Part shown: positions 18,199-27,800 of the stretch, piece after piece
Layout: each line of letters starts with the position of its first letter
Numbering within the stretch: the first letter of the stretch is position 1
Source of the DNA: Bacteroides fragilis NCTC 9343
GTDB taxonomy: Bacteria > Bacteroidota > Bacteroidia > Bacteroidales > Bacteroidaceae
Reading direction: 5' to 3'
DNA: 64,000 nucleotides
Assembly: GCF_000025985.1 (NCBI RefSeq)
Contig: NC_003228.3
Span: 4,836,001-4,900,000 of the forward strand
Notes under the pieces: generated by a model
Database searches by the model: none
What the model was told of the DNA's origin: nothing
What the model saw: the letters and a program-made list of their open reading frames with translations, nothing else
Translations under genes and position numbers: made by a program

Positions 18199-18309
18199 TA
18201 CGAAGTTAATTTCCTAAGTATACGAAGTTAACTTATTACAGCTAAGAAGTTAACTTCCTATAATTACGAAGTTAACTTTATAAGTGCCACGAAGTTAATA
18301 ATAGTAAAG
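18199..18309 (+). repeat. Five tandem 22-bp repeats after manC
   Basis: Units start at 18199, 18221, 18243, 18265 and 18288 (periods 22, 22, 22, 23). The core is TACGAAGTTAACTT; the middle unit holds the perfect palindrome GAAGTTAACTTC. The part of each unit beyond the core is not conserved. They begin 6 bp past the manC stop. Confidence 0.85.
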
Positions 18310-18343
18310 GGGCTGAACGTTGCCGTTCAGCCCCTTTACTATT
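18300..18343. terminator. Convergent hairpin between manC and the HIT gene
   Basis: AATAGTAAAGGGGCTGAACG (18300-18319) and its exact complement (18324-18343) give a perfect 20-bp stem with a TTGC loop, able to stop RNA from both sides. Confidence 0.8.
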
Positions 18344-18362
18344 ATTTAATGAAGGAAAAATT

Positions 18363-18767
18363 TTATTTGGCTGTTTCGTAAGCAGAACTAATAGCTTTGG
18401 CAATAGAAACAAACTCGTCGTCTGCCAGTTTCAATTTTGGATTAGAGAAAAGCATATCCGATTCTTTTTGAATAGGAATCAAATGAATATGAGCATGTGG
18501 AACCTCAAGTCCGATCACTGCTTCACCCACTTTTTTACAAGGAAAAGCTTTTTCAATAGCACGGGCTATTTTTTTGGCAAAAACGTGCATTGCAGCCAGA
18601 TCTTCATCACTCAAATCAAAGATATAATCAACTTCCTGTTTAGGAACAACCAAAGTATGTCCCTTCACCAACGGATTGATATCAAGGAAAGCAAAAAACT
18701 TTTCGTTTTCAGCTACCTTATAGCATGGAATTTCACCCGCTATGATTCTACTGAATATTGTTGCCAT
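18363..18767 (-). CDS. HIT-family nucleotide hydrolase/transferase (HinT-like)
   Basis: 134 residues. The C-terminal histidine triad HAHIHLIPI (His91, 93, 95) and the INPLVKGHTLVVPKQEV stretch define the HIT superfamily, whose members hydrolyse nucleoside phosphoramidates or AMP-lysine adducts in the cytoplasm. The N-terminus (ATIFSRIIAGEIPCYKV) is the standard HinT beginning. It lies 50 bp behind greA on the same strand and is probably co-transcribed with it. Confidence 0.93.
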   Translation of the reverse strand: MATIFSRIIAGEIPCYKVAENEKFFAFLDINPLVKGHTLVVPKQEVDYIFDLSDEDLAAMHVFAKKIARAIEKAFPCKKVGEAVIGLEVPHAHIHLIPIQKESDMLFSNPKLKLADDEFVSIAKAISSAYETAK

Positions 18768-18817
18768 AATCCTAATATATAAAATAGGGCAAGCCCGAAT
18801 ATGGACCTGCCCTCATG

Positions 18818-19282
18818 TTAAAACGAAATGTTTACTACTTCAAGACTGATTTTACCCTGTGGAACTTGGATCTCAGCAACATCACCTACCTTTTTGCCAA
18901 GTAATCCCTGAGCAATCGGTGTGCTAACGGAAATCTTTCCTTCTTTCAGATTTGCCTCGCTTTCTGAAACGATGGTATAAGTCATTTTCATACCATTCTT
19001 GGTATTCTTCAATTCTACTTTATTCAGAATCTGTACTGAATCTGTTTTCAGTTTCGATTCATCAATAATCTTAGCATCTGCTATAACAGCTTTGAGTTTG
19101 TTGATTTTCATTTCAAGCATACCCTGAGCTTCCTTCGCAGCATCGTATTCGGCGTTCTCCGATAAATCACCTTTATCGCGCGCCTCAGCTATAGCCGCAG
19201 AAATTTTGGGGCGTTCCACTGTTTCCAGTTCTTTAAGTTCCGCCATCAATTTCTTGTAACCTTCTTCTGACATATAAGCCAT
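18818..19282 (-). CDS. greA: Transcription elongation factor GreA
   Basis: 154 residues. GreA inserts a coiled coil into the RNA polymerase secondary channel and stimulates cleavage of backtracked RNA. The N-terminal coiled coil (residues 1-75) ends in the family hallmark ARDKGDLSENAEYDAAKEAQ, with the acidic tip residues Asp and Glu. The C-terminal FKBP-like domain ends SVSTPIAQGLLGKKVGD. A consensus AGGAGG precedes the ATG, unusual among its neighbours. The leader from its own promoter contains a terminator-like hairpin, so attenuation is possible. It is followed by the HIT gene. Confidence 0.96.
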   Translation of the reverse strand: MAYMSEEGYKKLMAELKELETVERPKISAAIAEARDKGDLSENAEYDAAKEAQGMLEMKINKLKAVIADAKIIDESKLKTDSVQILNKVELKNTKNGMKMTYTIVSESEANLKEGKISVSTPIAQGLLGKKVGDVAEIQVPQGKISLEVVNISF

Positions 19283-19317
19283 GATGTTTTCCTCCTTTTA
19301 TTTTTAACGGTCATATA

Positions 19318-19356
19318 AAACAAAAAAGAATTCCAACATGAGTCATGCTGGAACCC
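19318..19356 (-). terminator. Terminator-like hairpin in the greA leader
   Basis: Minus strand TTCCAGCAT-GACTC-ATGTTGGAA (19356-19332 approximately) followed by TTCTTTTTTGTTTT. It lies between the greA promoter (19377-19407) and the greA ATG (19282). It may also end the TlpA-like transcript, which stops at 19463. Confidence 0.75.
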
Positions 19357-19376
19357 TCTTTTCAATTATTTCTTCG

Positions 19377-19407
19377 CAAAGATAACCTTTTAAATGACAT
19401 GTGTCAA
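19377..19407 (-). promoter_or_regulatory. Promoter of greA
   Basis: Minus strand: TTG (19407-19405), 20-bp spacer, TATCTTTG (19384-19377). The predicted start near 19370 gives a ~88-nt leader that includes the hairpin at 19332-19356. Confidence 0.75.
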
Positions 19408-19462
19408 GCAAAAAGCAATGCTATGTAACATATTTAAACGAAATCTTCTAATTTATAACAAC

Positions 19463-20614
19463 TTAAAGCATAGACTTGATAGTACCTTCCAGATCTTTCA
19501 CCGTCTCCCCACGGGCCCTCAGTTCATTGTTTCGGTTGATCAGGAAGAAAGCCGGCAGGTTCTGTACGCCATACAAAGCTGCATTGGTTGAGTAAATTCC
19601 ATTCTCATCGCGCACGCATACCCAAGGCAGATTATCAGCTGATGTTTTCCAAAAATGCTCGTCTGCATCCAATGAAACCTGATAAATCTCCAAACCCTGA
19701 CTTGCATACTTATTGTATAAATCACGCAGCATCAAGTTATGAGGAGCTGCCACCGCACTTTGATAAACAGTAAAATCAAGCAGAACCACTTTACCTTTCA
19801 AGTCAGTCAGCTTACGGATATTACCTTTCATATCTCTCAAAGCAATATCAATCACACCGGTTTCTGCAATTTTTTCTTCCGGTATCTCAATGGTCTTCTG
19901 TTGTGGAGTACGGGTATTCTTCATACCTTTTATCACTATATTATATAGATTCTTTGAACGCACCGCGTGCGGATAAGTATTGTTCAGACTGGTAGCCACT
20001 GCACCAAAACATTTAATATCATCCTTATTATTCAACGGATCAAAGATCATATAATTGTTTAATTTCTGAAATAGTGCAAAATAAGCAGAAGCAGTATTGG
20101 GTGCCGCAAAGATATAATTGATTTTCACATCATCTTTATAATTTTTCAGTAGTACGGCCAAGCTGTCTTCAAAAACATCGTTACCCAATTGATGAGCCTG
20201 TGCAGCCTTTACCAACGCATCTACATCTTTTTGCAGACGAACCTGTTTCAGAGTCAGCTCTTTAATTTTTGCAGAGTTCTCCGATCCTTCCACTGTATAA
20301 GCAGTAGAGAAATCTGTATAAGGTGCTTGAATGCTAACAGTTTCTGTTGAGTCAACCGAGAAATTAATTACTTTATCTTCAACCCGTAAACGATAAAACT
20401 CAGGAGATTCGGGACGCAATTGTTTAAAACTGAATGAACCGTCTCCTTTCAATTTTATAGAATCCAAAGGCACAATTCCTTCAAGTCCGGAAGCTTCCAG
20501 ATAAAGCATTTTTCCATCTGCTCCCGAAACATCTCCCTTTACATTAAATTTAGGGTCAGAATTACAAGAACTTAAAGCAAGAGCCACAAGAGCTACTAAC
20601 GTTACTTTTTTCAT
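19463..20614 (-). CDS. TlpA-like thioredoxin-fold lipoprotein without CXXC
   Basis: 383 residues from ATG 20614, which places the lipoprotein signal [17 protein letters not shown] at the N-terminus; a start 27 codons earlier would lie in the promoter. Residues ~25-120 resemble the DUF4369 N-domain ([20 protein letters not shown]). The last ~130 residues are an AhpC/TSA-thioredoxin fold ([20 protein letters not shown] then [14 protein letters not shown] and [13 protein letters not shown]). The active-site CXXC that normally follows 'DFW' is absent ([11 protein letters not shown]), so it is unlikely to be a redox enzyme. It may be a binding or structural paralogue at the cell envelope. Confidence 0.85.
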   Translation of the reverse strand: MKKVTLVALVALALSSCNSDPKFNVKGDVSGADGKMLYLEASGLEGIVPLDSIKLKGDGSFSFKQLRPESPEFYRLRVEDKVINFSVDSTETVSIQAPYTDFSTAYTVEGSENSAKIKELTLKQVRLQKDVDALVKAAQAHQLGNDVFEDSLAVLLKNYKDDVKINYIFAAPNTASAYFALFQKLNNYMIFDPLNNKDDIKCFGAVATSLNNTYPHAVRSKNLYNIVIKGMKNTRTPQQKTIEIPEEKIAETGVIDIALRDMKGNIRKLTDLKGKVVLLDFTVYQSAVAAPHNLMLRDLYNKYASQGLEIYQVSLDADEHFWKTSADNLPWVCVRDENGIYSTNAALYGVQNLPAFFLINRNNELRARGETVKDLEGTIKSML

Positions 20615-20639
20615 AATATGCGTGTTATTTTTCAAGCTG

Positions 20640-20669
20640 CAAATATACTTCTTTTCAAGATTAGTCAAA
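20640..20669 (-). promoter_or_regulatory. Promoter of the TlpA-like gene
   Basis: Minus strand: TTTG (20669-20666), 18-bp spacer, TATATTTG (20647-20640), ~26 bp before the ATG. Confidence 0.7.
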
Positions 20670-20762
20670 GCATTTTGCCGCGTTCTTCGTTCCAAAATTG
20701 AAAAAAATCAAATTCCTGCTAACTTTTTATCTCATTTTCACGATATTAGTGCAATAAATGTA

Positions 20763-20770
20763 TATCTTTG
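20763..20770 (+). promoter_or_regulatory. -7 box of pnp
   Basis: TATCTTTG matches TAnnTTTG; no clear -33. The predicted leader is ~35 nt to ATG 20811. Confidence 0.5.
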
Positions 20771-20810
20771 CGGGAATTTTGAAAGAAAGATATTAGATAA
20801 AACAATTTTT

Positions 20811-22937
20811 ATGATTAACCCAATTGTTAAGACGATCGAGTTGGGAGATGGCAGAACCATCACACTCGAAACGGGAAAGCTGGCAAAACAGGCAGATGGT
20901 TCTGTGATGCTTCGCATGGGAAACACCATGTTGTTAGCTACTGTTTGTGCCGCTAAAGATGCAGTTCCCGGAACAGATTTCATGCCGCTTCAGGTAGAGT
21001 ATAAAGAAAAATTCGCAGCATTCGGCCGCTTTCCTGGTGGTTTTACAAAAAGAGAAGGAAGAGCATCTGATTATGAGATCCTTACTTGCCGTTTAGTAGA
21101 CCGTGCTCTCCGTCCTTTATTCCCCGATAACTATCACGCAGAAGTTTACGTAAACATCATCCTTTTCTCAGCAGACGGTGTAGATATGCCTGATGCATTG
21201 GCCGGATTGGCTGCTTCCGCAGCACTGGCTGTTTCAGATATTCCTTTCAACGGACCAATTTCAGAAGTACGTGTTGCGCGTATCGATGGTAAATTCGTTA
21301 TCAACCCGACTTTCGATCAGCTTGAACAAGCTGATATGGATATCATGGTTGCCGCTACTTATGAAAACATCATGATGGTAGAAGGTGAAATGAGCGAAGT
21401 GTCGGAAGCCGAACTACTGGAAGCAATGAAAGTAGCTCACGAAGCCATCAAAGTACATTGCAAAGCACAGATGGAACTGACTGAAATGGTTGGTAAGACT
21501 GTTAAACGCGAATATTGTCACGAAGAAAACGACGAAGAACTCCGTAAAGCCGTTCATGATGCCTGCTATGATAAATCATATGCTATCGCAGCTTCCGGCA
21601 ACAGAAACAAACATGAACGCCAGGATGCTTTCGATGCAATCCGCGACGAATTCAAAGCACAGTTCTCGGAAGAAGAACTGGAAGAAAAAGGTGCTCTGAT
21701 CGATCGTTATTATCATGACGTAGAGAAAGAAGCGATGCGCCGTTGTATTCTTGATGAAGGAAAGCGTCTGGACGGACGTAAAACAACTGAAATCCGCCCG
21801 ATTTGGTGCGAAGTAGGCTACCTGCCCGGACCTCACGGATCGGCTATCTTTACTCGTGGTGAAACTCAATCATTGACTTCAGTGACTCTGGGTACTAAAC
21901 TGGATGAGAAAATCATCGACGATGTTCTCGCTCACGGAAAAGAACGCTTCCTATTACACTATAACTTTCCTCCTTTCTCTACAGGAGAGGCTAAGGCTCA
22001 ACGTGGTGTAGGACGTCGTGAAATCGGACATGGAAATCTGGCTCACAGAGCATTGAAAAGAATGATTCCGGAAGACTATCCTTATGTAGTACGTGTCGTT
22101 TCAGATATCCTTGAATCAAACGGTTCTTCATCGATGGCTACCGTATGTGCCGGAACTTTGGCCCTGATGGATGCCGGTGTGAAAATTAAAAAACCTGTAT
22201 CGGGTATCGCTATGGGATTGATTAAAAACGCAGGTGAAGAAAAATATGCAGTGTTGTCTGACATCCTTGGAGACGAAGACCACTTGGGCGATATGGACTT
22301 CAAAGTGACAGGTACTAAAGACGGTATCACAGCTACCCAGATGGATATTAAGGTAGACGGTCTGTCTTACGAAATCCTGGAACGCGCCTTAAATCAGGCA
22401 AAAGAAGGACGTATGCACATACTCGGTAAAATAGAAGAAACAATTTCCGAACCACGTACTGAGCTGAAAGATCACGCTCCTCGTATCGAAACAATGACTA
22501 TTCCGAAAGAATTCATCGGTGCTGTAATCGGCCCGGGCGGAAAAATCATTCAGGGAATGCAGGAAGAAACAGGTGCAACAATCACTATCGAAGAAATCGA
22601 CAACGTAGGTCGCATCGAGATCTCAGGAACTAACAAGAAATCGATTGATGACGCAATCCGCTTGATTAAAGGTATCGTTGCTGTTCCCGAAGTAGGTGAG
22701 GTATACAAAGGTAAAGTTCGCTCTATCATGCCTTACGGTGCATTTGTTGAATTCCTTCCGGGAAAAGACGGTTTACTCCATATCTCTGAAATTGACTGGA
22801 AACGTCTTGAGACTGTAGAAGAAGCCGGCATTAAAGAGGGTGACGAGATCGAAGTGAAATTGATCGATATTGACCCGAAGACAGGTAAATTCAAACTTTC
22901 AAGAAAAGTTTTATTGCCACGTCCGGAAAAGAAATAA
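20811..22937 (+). CDS. pnp: Polyribonucleotide nucleotidyltransferase
   Basis: 708 residues from ATG 20811 ([20 protein letters not shown]). An upstream in-frame start at 20622 would run through both divergent promoters. PNPase degrades RNA from the 3' end by phosphorolysis. Visible in order: first RNase PH domain ([20 protein letters not shown]), helical linker, second RNase PH domain with the catalytic stretch ([55 protein letters not shown]), KH domain ([20 protein letters not shown]) and S1 domain ([20 protein letters not shown]). All parts are present and the length is normal. Confidence 0.97.
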   Translation: MINPIVKTIELGDGRTITLETGKLAKQADGSVMLRMGNTMLLATVCAAKDAVPGTDFMPLQVEYKEKFAAFGRFPGGFTKREGRASDYEILTCRLVDRALRPLFPDNYHAEVYVNIILFSADGVDMPDALAGLAASAALAVSDIPFNGPISEVRVARIDGKFVINPTFDQLEQADMDIMVAATYENIMMVEGEMSEVSEAELLEAMKVAHEAIKVHCKAQMELTEMVGKTVKREYCHEENDEELRKAVHDACYDKSYAIAASGNRNKHERQDAFDAIRDEFKAQFSEEELEEKGALIDRYYHDVEKEAMRRCILDEGKRLDGRKTTEIRPIWCEVGYLPGPHGSAIFTRGETQSLTSVTLGTKLDEKIIDDVLAHGKERFLLHYNFPPFSTGEAKAQRGVGRREIGHGNLAHRALKRMIPEDYPYVVRVVSDILESNGSSSMATVCAGTLALMDAGVKIKKPVSGIAMGLIKNAGEEKYAVLSDILGDEDHLGDMDFKVTGTKDGITATQMDIKVDGLSYEILERALNQAKEGRMHILGKIEETISEPRTELKDHAPRIETMTIPKEFIGAVIGPGGKIIQGMQEETGATITIEEIDNVGRIEISGTNKKSIDDAIRLIKGIVAVPEVGEVYKGKVRSIMPYGAFVEFLPGKDGLLHISEIDWKRLETVEEAGIKEGDEIEVKLIDIDPKTGKFKLSRKVLLPRPEKK

Positions 22938-22964
22938 ATAACAATACTCTTTACTGACAGAGTG

Positions 22965-23002
22965 ATAACCTGGCTATTATTAATAGTCAGGTTATTTTTT
23001 TA
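22965..23002 (+). terminator. Terminator of pnp
   Basis: ATAACCTGGCTATT (22965-22978) and AATAGTCAGGTTAT (22982-22995 region) form a stem with one G-T wobble, followed by TTTTTTT. Confidence 0.85.
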
Positions 23003-23100
23003 TGGACAATCAGTATAAAAGTCATTCTTTCATTTTGATATTACGAAAAGTTTATGTTGCTTTGTCATAAGAAAATCCAATTAACCTTTAAAATCTATTC

Positions 23101-23661
23101 ATGCCAAGCAACAACAGCCTTCACACCATGGACTTATTCAGCCAGTTCTTTCAAGAAAACCAGAAGAAGTTTCTGTCGTTTGCTTATTCATACACCCGAA
23201 ATAAAGCCGCAGCCGAAGATATTCTGATGGAAGCAATGGTCAGCCTGTGGGAGAATCGCGAAAAATGGGAAAAAGATTCCAACCTGCATGCATTGCTGCT
23301 TACTATCATCAAAAACAAATCACTCAATTATCTTGAACACGAACAAGTGCGTATGAAAGCTGAAGAGGCGATCAATACACATAAGCAACGTGAACTCGAT
23401 CTCCGTATCTCCACCTTGGAAGCATGCGAACCTGCGACTATTTTCGATACTGAGATACAACGCATCGTATATAAAACACTTGAACAGCTACCGGAACAAA
23501 GCCGCCACATTTTCATATTAAGCCGTTATCACAATACTCCCAATAAGAAGATAGCCGAACAACTCGGCATTTCTATCAAAAGTGTAGAATTTCATATCAC
23601 CAAAACATTGAAACTGTTGCGTCTCGAACTCAAAGATTATCTTATATCCCTACTTTTTTAA
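23101..23661 (+). CDS. ECF-type RNA polymerase sigma factor
   Basis: 186 residues (ATG 23128 is an alternative start). Region 2 (FLSFAYSYTRNKAAAEDILMEAMVSLWE) holds the core-binding and -10 helices. Region 4 (LEQLPEQSRHIFILSRYHNT then NKKIAEQLGISIKSVEFHIT) is the -35 recognition HTH of Bacteroidetes ECF sigmas. It is followed by a FecR anti-sigma factor and then SusC/SusD, the classical cell-surface signalling order in which ligand at the outer-membrane receptor releases the sigma factor to transcribe its own uptake operon. Confidence 0.95.
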   Translation: MPSNNSLHTMDLFSQFFQENQKKFLSFAYSYTRNKAAAEDILMEAMVSLWENREKWEKDSNLHALLLTIIKNKSLNYLEHEQVRMKAEEAINTHKQRELDLRISTLEACEPATIFDTEIQRIVYKTLEQLPEQSRHIFILSRYHNTPNKKIAEQLGISIKSVEFHITKTLKLLRLELKDYLISLLF

Positions 23662-23761
23662 AAAAAACTTCATTTTCTTTTAGGGTTGTCCCAGGGTATC
23701 CTGTTATATATACAGAAGGAGGAAATAAAGCCTCTGACAATACATAAACTAAAAACATTTT

Positions 23762-24694
23762 ATGGAACAGGAACTGCTATACAAGTATTTTAAAGGAACC
23801 ACTTCTGAAGAAGAAGAAAGGCTGATTCTGGATTGGGTGGATGCCTCCCCCGAGAATCGGAAAGCATTTCAAAAAGAACGCATGCTATATGACATAGCCT
23901 TATTCACAGACGAAAAACAGATGAACCGGAAAGATAGAAAAGCCCGGATCATCCCTATGCTGAGGTGGAGTGCACGTATTGCCGCCGTAGTCATTGTAGC
24001 CATCAGTTTCGGATTCTTGTTTAAGAACTATCAGTATGAAAAATCAGCCTGCCAACAAACCATAACAGTACCTGCCGGACAACGTGCACAAATCACACTG
24101 GCGGATGGAACCAAAGTATGGTTGAACTCCAAATCGACCTTAACCTATGCATCCAACTTCGGTCGTAAAGAAAGAAATGTAGAGCTGGATGGAGAAGCCT
24201 ATTTTGAAGTAGCCAAGAATAAAAAAATACCATTCTTCGTCAATACGGAGATTAATCGGGTGAAAGTGGTAGGAACCCATTTCAATGTCTGCGCCTACAA
24301 AGGCAGCAACGAATTTGAAACGACTTTAATTGAGGGAATTGTCGACATCTATCCGATAGGGAGTGATCAGGTAATTACCCGGTTGACAAAAGACGAATTT
24401 TTCGGATCGTACAATGGAAAATATAAAAAGACCACTTTGCCTTCGTACGAATATCTGAGATGGAAAGAGGGATTATACTGTTTTGATGATGCACCCTTTA
24501 ACAGCCTGCTCAACAAACTGGAAAAATATTATAATGTGAACATCAGCGTGAGAAACCTGAACATACTCAACTACCGTTGTACCGGTAAGTTTAAAGAACA
24601 GGATGGCATAGAACATATCCTGAAAGTTATTCAGAAAGATCATAAGTTCACCTATAGTATCAACGAAGAGAAAGACAGCATCATCATTGAATAG
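23762..24694 (+). CDS. FecR-family anti-sigma factor
   Basis: 310 residues. A short cytoplasmic N-terminus (EEEERLILDWVDASPENRKA) binds the sigma factor. One membrane helix lies near residues 73-90 (RIAAVVIVAISFGFLF). The periplasmic FecR domain follows (TVPAGQRAQITLADGTKVWL, SKSTLTYASNFGRKERNVEL, DGEAYFEVAKNKKIPFFV), then a C-terminal DUF4974 domain (YYNVNISVRNLNILNYRCTG). It should hold the ECF sigma inactive until the STN domain of the SusC receptor signals substrate binding. Confidence 0.95.
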   Translation: MEQELLYKYFKGTTSEEEERLILDWVDASPENRKAFQKERMLYDIALFTDEKQMNRKDRKARIIPMLRWSARIAAVVIVAISFGFLFKNYQYEKSACQQTITVPAGQRAQITLADGTKVWLNSKSTLTYASNFGRKERNVELDGEAYFEVAKNKKIPFFVNTEINRVKVVGTHFNVCAYKGSNEFETTLIEGIVDIYPIGSDQVITRLTKDEFFGSYNGKYKKTTLPSYEYLRWKEGLYCFDDAPFNSLLNKLEKYYNVNISVRNLNILNYRCTGKFKEQDGIEHILKVIQKDHKFTYSINEEKDSIIIE

Positions 24695-24884
24695 AAATAA
24701 GGAAAGAGCTCAATATAAACCTTAAATTAGTACGAACCATTAAAAACCAGATACGCATGAAAAAATAGAAAAGAAAGTCCATTATTCTCAAAAAAGAGAA
24801 TCGGAAAGTACCCCCATACTTTCCGATTCGAAACAGTCAAAAATCGACCTTAATCAATTTATTAACTTAACACGTTACAAAGAT
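24695..24884 (+). promoter_or_regulatory. Leader between fecR and susC-like gene, with hairpin
   Basis: 190 bp. GAATCGGAAAGTA (24798-24810) and TACTTTCCGATTC (24817-24829) form a perfect 13-bp stem with a C-rich loop and no T run. This is the likely place of the sigma-dependent susC promoter and of post-transcriptional control. Only a three-codon ORF (ATGAAAAAATAG) is seen. Confidence 0.5.
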
Positions 24885-27800
24885 ATGAGAAAAATTTCTT
24901 TGCCGAGGCATTTATGCCCAAAAAATTTTGTTTCAAAACAAATATTGTTAGCCATGAAGATCACTTTATTCCTTCTCTTTTTCGTAGCATTCCAAGCTTA
25001 CAGTGAGAATGGATACTCTCAAAGCACTAAAATAAGCATACCGCGTTCTAGTCTGAAAGTAAGCGAATTACTATCAAAAATCGAATCTCAGACAGAGTAC
25101 CTGTTCGTCTACAATAAAAAAAACGTAGACACCAGACGCTGGGTGAACGTGCAAGCCGATAACAAAACTGTATCCGAAGTTCTCGACCAAGCATTCAAAG
25201 GTACCAACATTAAATATGTGATGGAAGGTAACAACATTGTTCTGACCAGAAACAATGATAATGCCATAACTGCACAACAGGACAGAGTAACCGTAAAAGG
25301 AGTTGTTACTGATCAGAATGGTGACCCCATCATAGGTGCCAATGTACTCGAGAAAGGTACTACCAATGGCTGCATCACCGATATGGAGGGTAATTTCACC
25401 CTCAATGTACCCAGTAACGCCACTCTTACAATCACCTATATCGGTTATCAGCCACAAAATATCCAGGTGAACGGACGGCAGAGTTTCAACGTTAAACTGC
25501 AAGAGGAAGCCATGGCGCTGGAACAGGTAGTGGTAACCGCTATGGGTATCAAGAAGAAAGAAGCTTCCTTGACTTACTCAACCCAACAAGTGGGCGGTGA
25601 CGAATTGACCCGTGCCAAAGATCCGAATATGATTAATGCCCTTGCCGGTAAAACAGCAGGTGTACAAATCACTAAAAGTTCATCCGGACTGGGTGGTTCG
25701 GCCAAAGTTTCCATTCGCGGTAGCCGTTCGATCAGTGGAAACAACCAGCCTCTGTATGTTATCGACGGTGTACCGATGCTGAACAATAGCAATGAACAAG
25801 CTTCCACAGCTATTGGTGGTACAGCCGATGCAGGTAACCGTGATGGCGGTGACGGTATCTCAAACTTAAACCCGGACGATATTGAAAGTATGAGTATCCT
25901 GAAAGGAGCCTCTGCAGCAGCTCTCTATGGCTCACAGGCTGCCAACGGTGTGATCTTAATTACCACAAAGAAAGGCAAAGCCGGTATCCAAAAAATCACT
26001 TTCTCTTCTAATCTGACTGTAGACCACGCCATTTGTTTGCCCGAATTCCAGAACAATTACGCCATGGACCCTGAAGCCAAAAACAGTTGGGGAAAGAATC
26101 AAACACTGAAAGATTATAATAACGCCGATAATTTCTTTCAGAATGGTGTAACAGCCATCAACTCCGTATCTTTTATGAACGGCAGCGAAAAGATGCAAAC
26201 TTATTTCTCTTATGCCAATACTACAGCCAAAGGTATCGTTGAGAAAAATAAGATGCAAAAACACAACCTCAACTTCCGCGAAACGGCTAACTTCTTTAAT
26301 GATTACCTGAAGCTGGATGCCAACGTGAACCTGATGACACAAACTATCAAAAACCGTCCCACCTCCGGTGGCTATTATATGAATCCGTTGGTAGGTCTCT
26401 ACGGTTTCCCGAGAGGTGAAGATTTATCCGAATACAAGAATAATTTCGAAGTCTTCGATCCTGCCCGTAACATGAACGTACAGAATTGGTATACTTCTTA
26501 TCAGGACATGGAACAAAATCCCTACTGGATCACCAACCGCATCAACAGTAATGATAAACGCACACGTGCGATCGCTTCACTAACAGCCAACGTAAAAATT
26601 ACCGACTGGCTGAATATCCAGGCACGCGGTACAGCCGACTACACACACGACCAGTATCAACAGCGCATGTATGCCTCTACCGCTCCTGCCTTAGCGGGGC
26701 AAAACGGACGTTACATCGACCTGAATCATACTGAAACATTGTATTACGGCGACGTCATGGCTATGGTAAACAAAAAATGGAATGACTTTTCATTGAACGG
26801 AGCCATCGGCGGCAGTATCAACAGTACAAATGTAAACTCCCTGAGACTGGATTCTAAAACAGCTTCCCTGTACTATCCGAATGTATTTACGGTAGCCAAC
26901 ATTAAAATGACACAGGCTGCCTACATCGACGAACAAATGAATCAGAAGCGAGTGTTGCAGTCTTTGTTCGGAACCGCTCAGTTGGGTTGGAAAGAAAGTC
27001 TGTACCTGGATGTTACCGCACGTAACGATTGGTCGTCGACACTGGCCTATACCAAGCACAGCAGTTTCTTCTATCCCTCGGTAGGTCTGTCATGGGTACT
27101 GAACAATACAGTGAAACTTCCCGAATGGATTTCTTTCGGTAAGATCAGAGGTTCTTGGTCTAAAGTTGGCAATGACCTTCCATTGTTCATCAGCAACACG
27201 ATCCCTGGCAGCAATGATATCATCGGAGCAGGTGGTGCCATCGTGACTTACTCCAAAGCCCCCTTCAACGATCTGAAACCGGAAATGAGTACTTCTTATG
27301 AAATAGGTACCGAATGGAGATTCTTCAATTACCGGCTCGATTTCGATATTACTTATTACCGCACCAATACCAAAAATCAGTTATTCACATTGCCTTCATC
27401 GGCAGGTGCCGACTATAAATACTATATGGTAAATGCCGGTAATATACAAAACGAAGGTGTTGAAATCACTCTTGGAGCTACTCCGGTAATGAACGATGCT
27501 TTCCGTTGGAAAACCCAATTTAACTTCTCCACCAACAAAAACAAGATTATCAAGCTTCATCCGGATCTCAAGACATTCGTTTATGGTGACGAAAGCTTCT
27601 CTTCTTCTTACTCCATGCGTTTGGTAGAAGGAGGTTCATTCGGCGACATTTACGGTAAAGCATTCGAACGTGACGAAAATGGCAAAGTGGCATTTACTAC
27701 AGATAAAGACGGAGACAAGATCCCGAACGTTATCGGTGGCGGCAATACAGAAAAAGTAGGCAACTGTAATCCGGACTTTATGTTAGGATGGAGCAATACA

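Noticed and set aside
18199..18309. Tandem repeats considered as a CRISPR array
   Set aside because: Unit of 22 bp has no separate unique spacer of CRISPR length, and no cas genes are present.
18300..18343. Perfect 20-bp hairpin as a possible novel element
   Set aside because: Position between convergent manC and HIT genes is fully explained by bidirectional termination.
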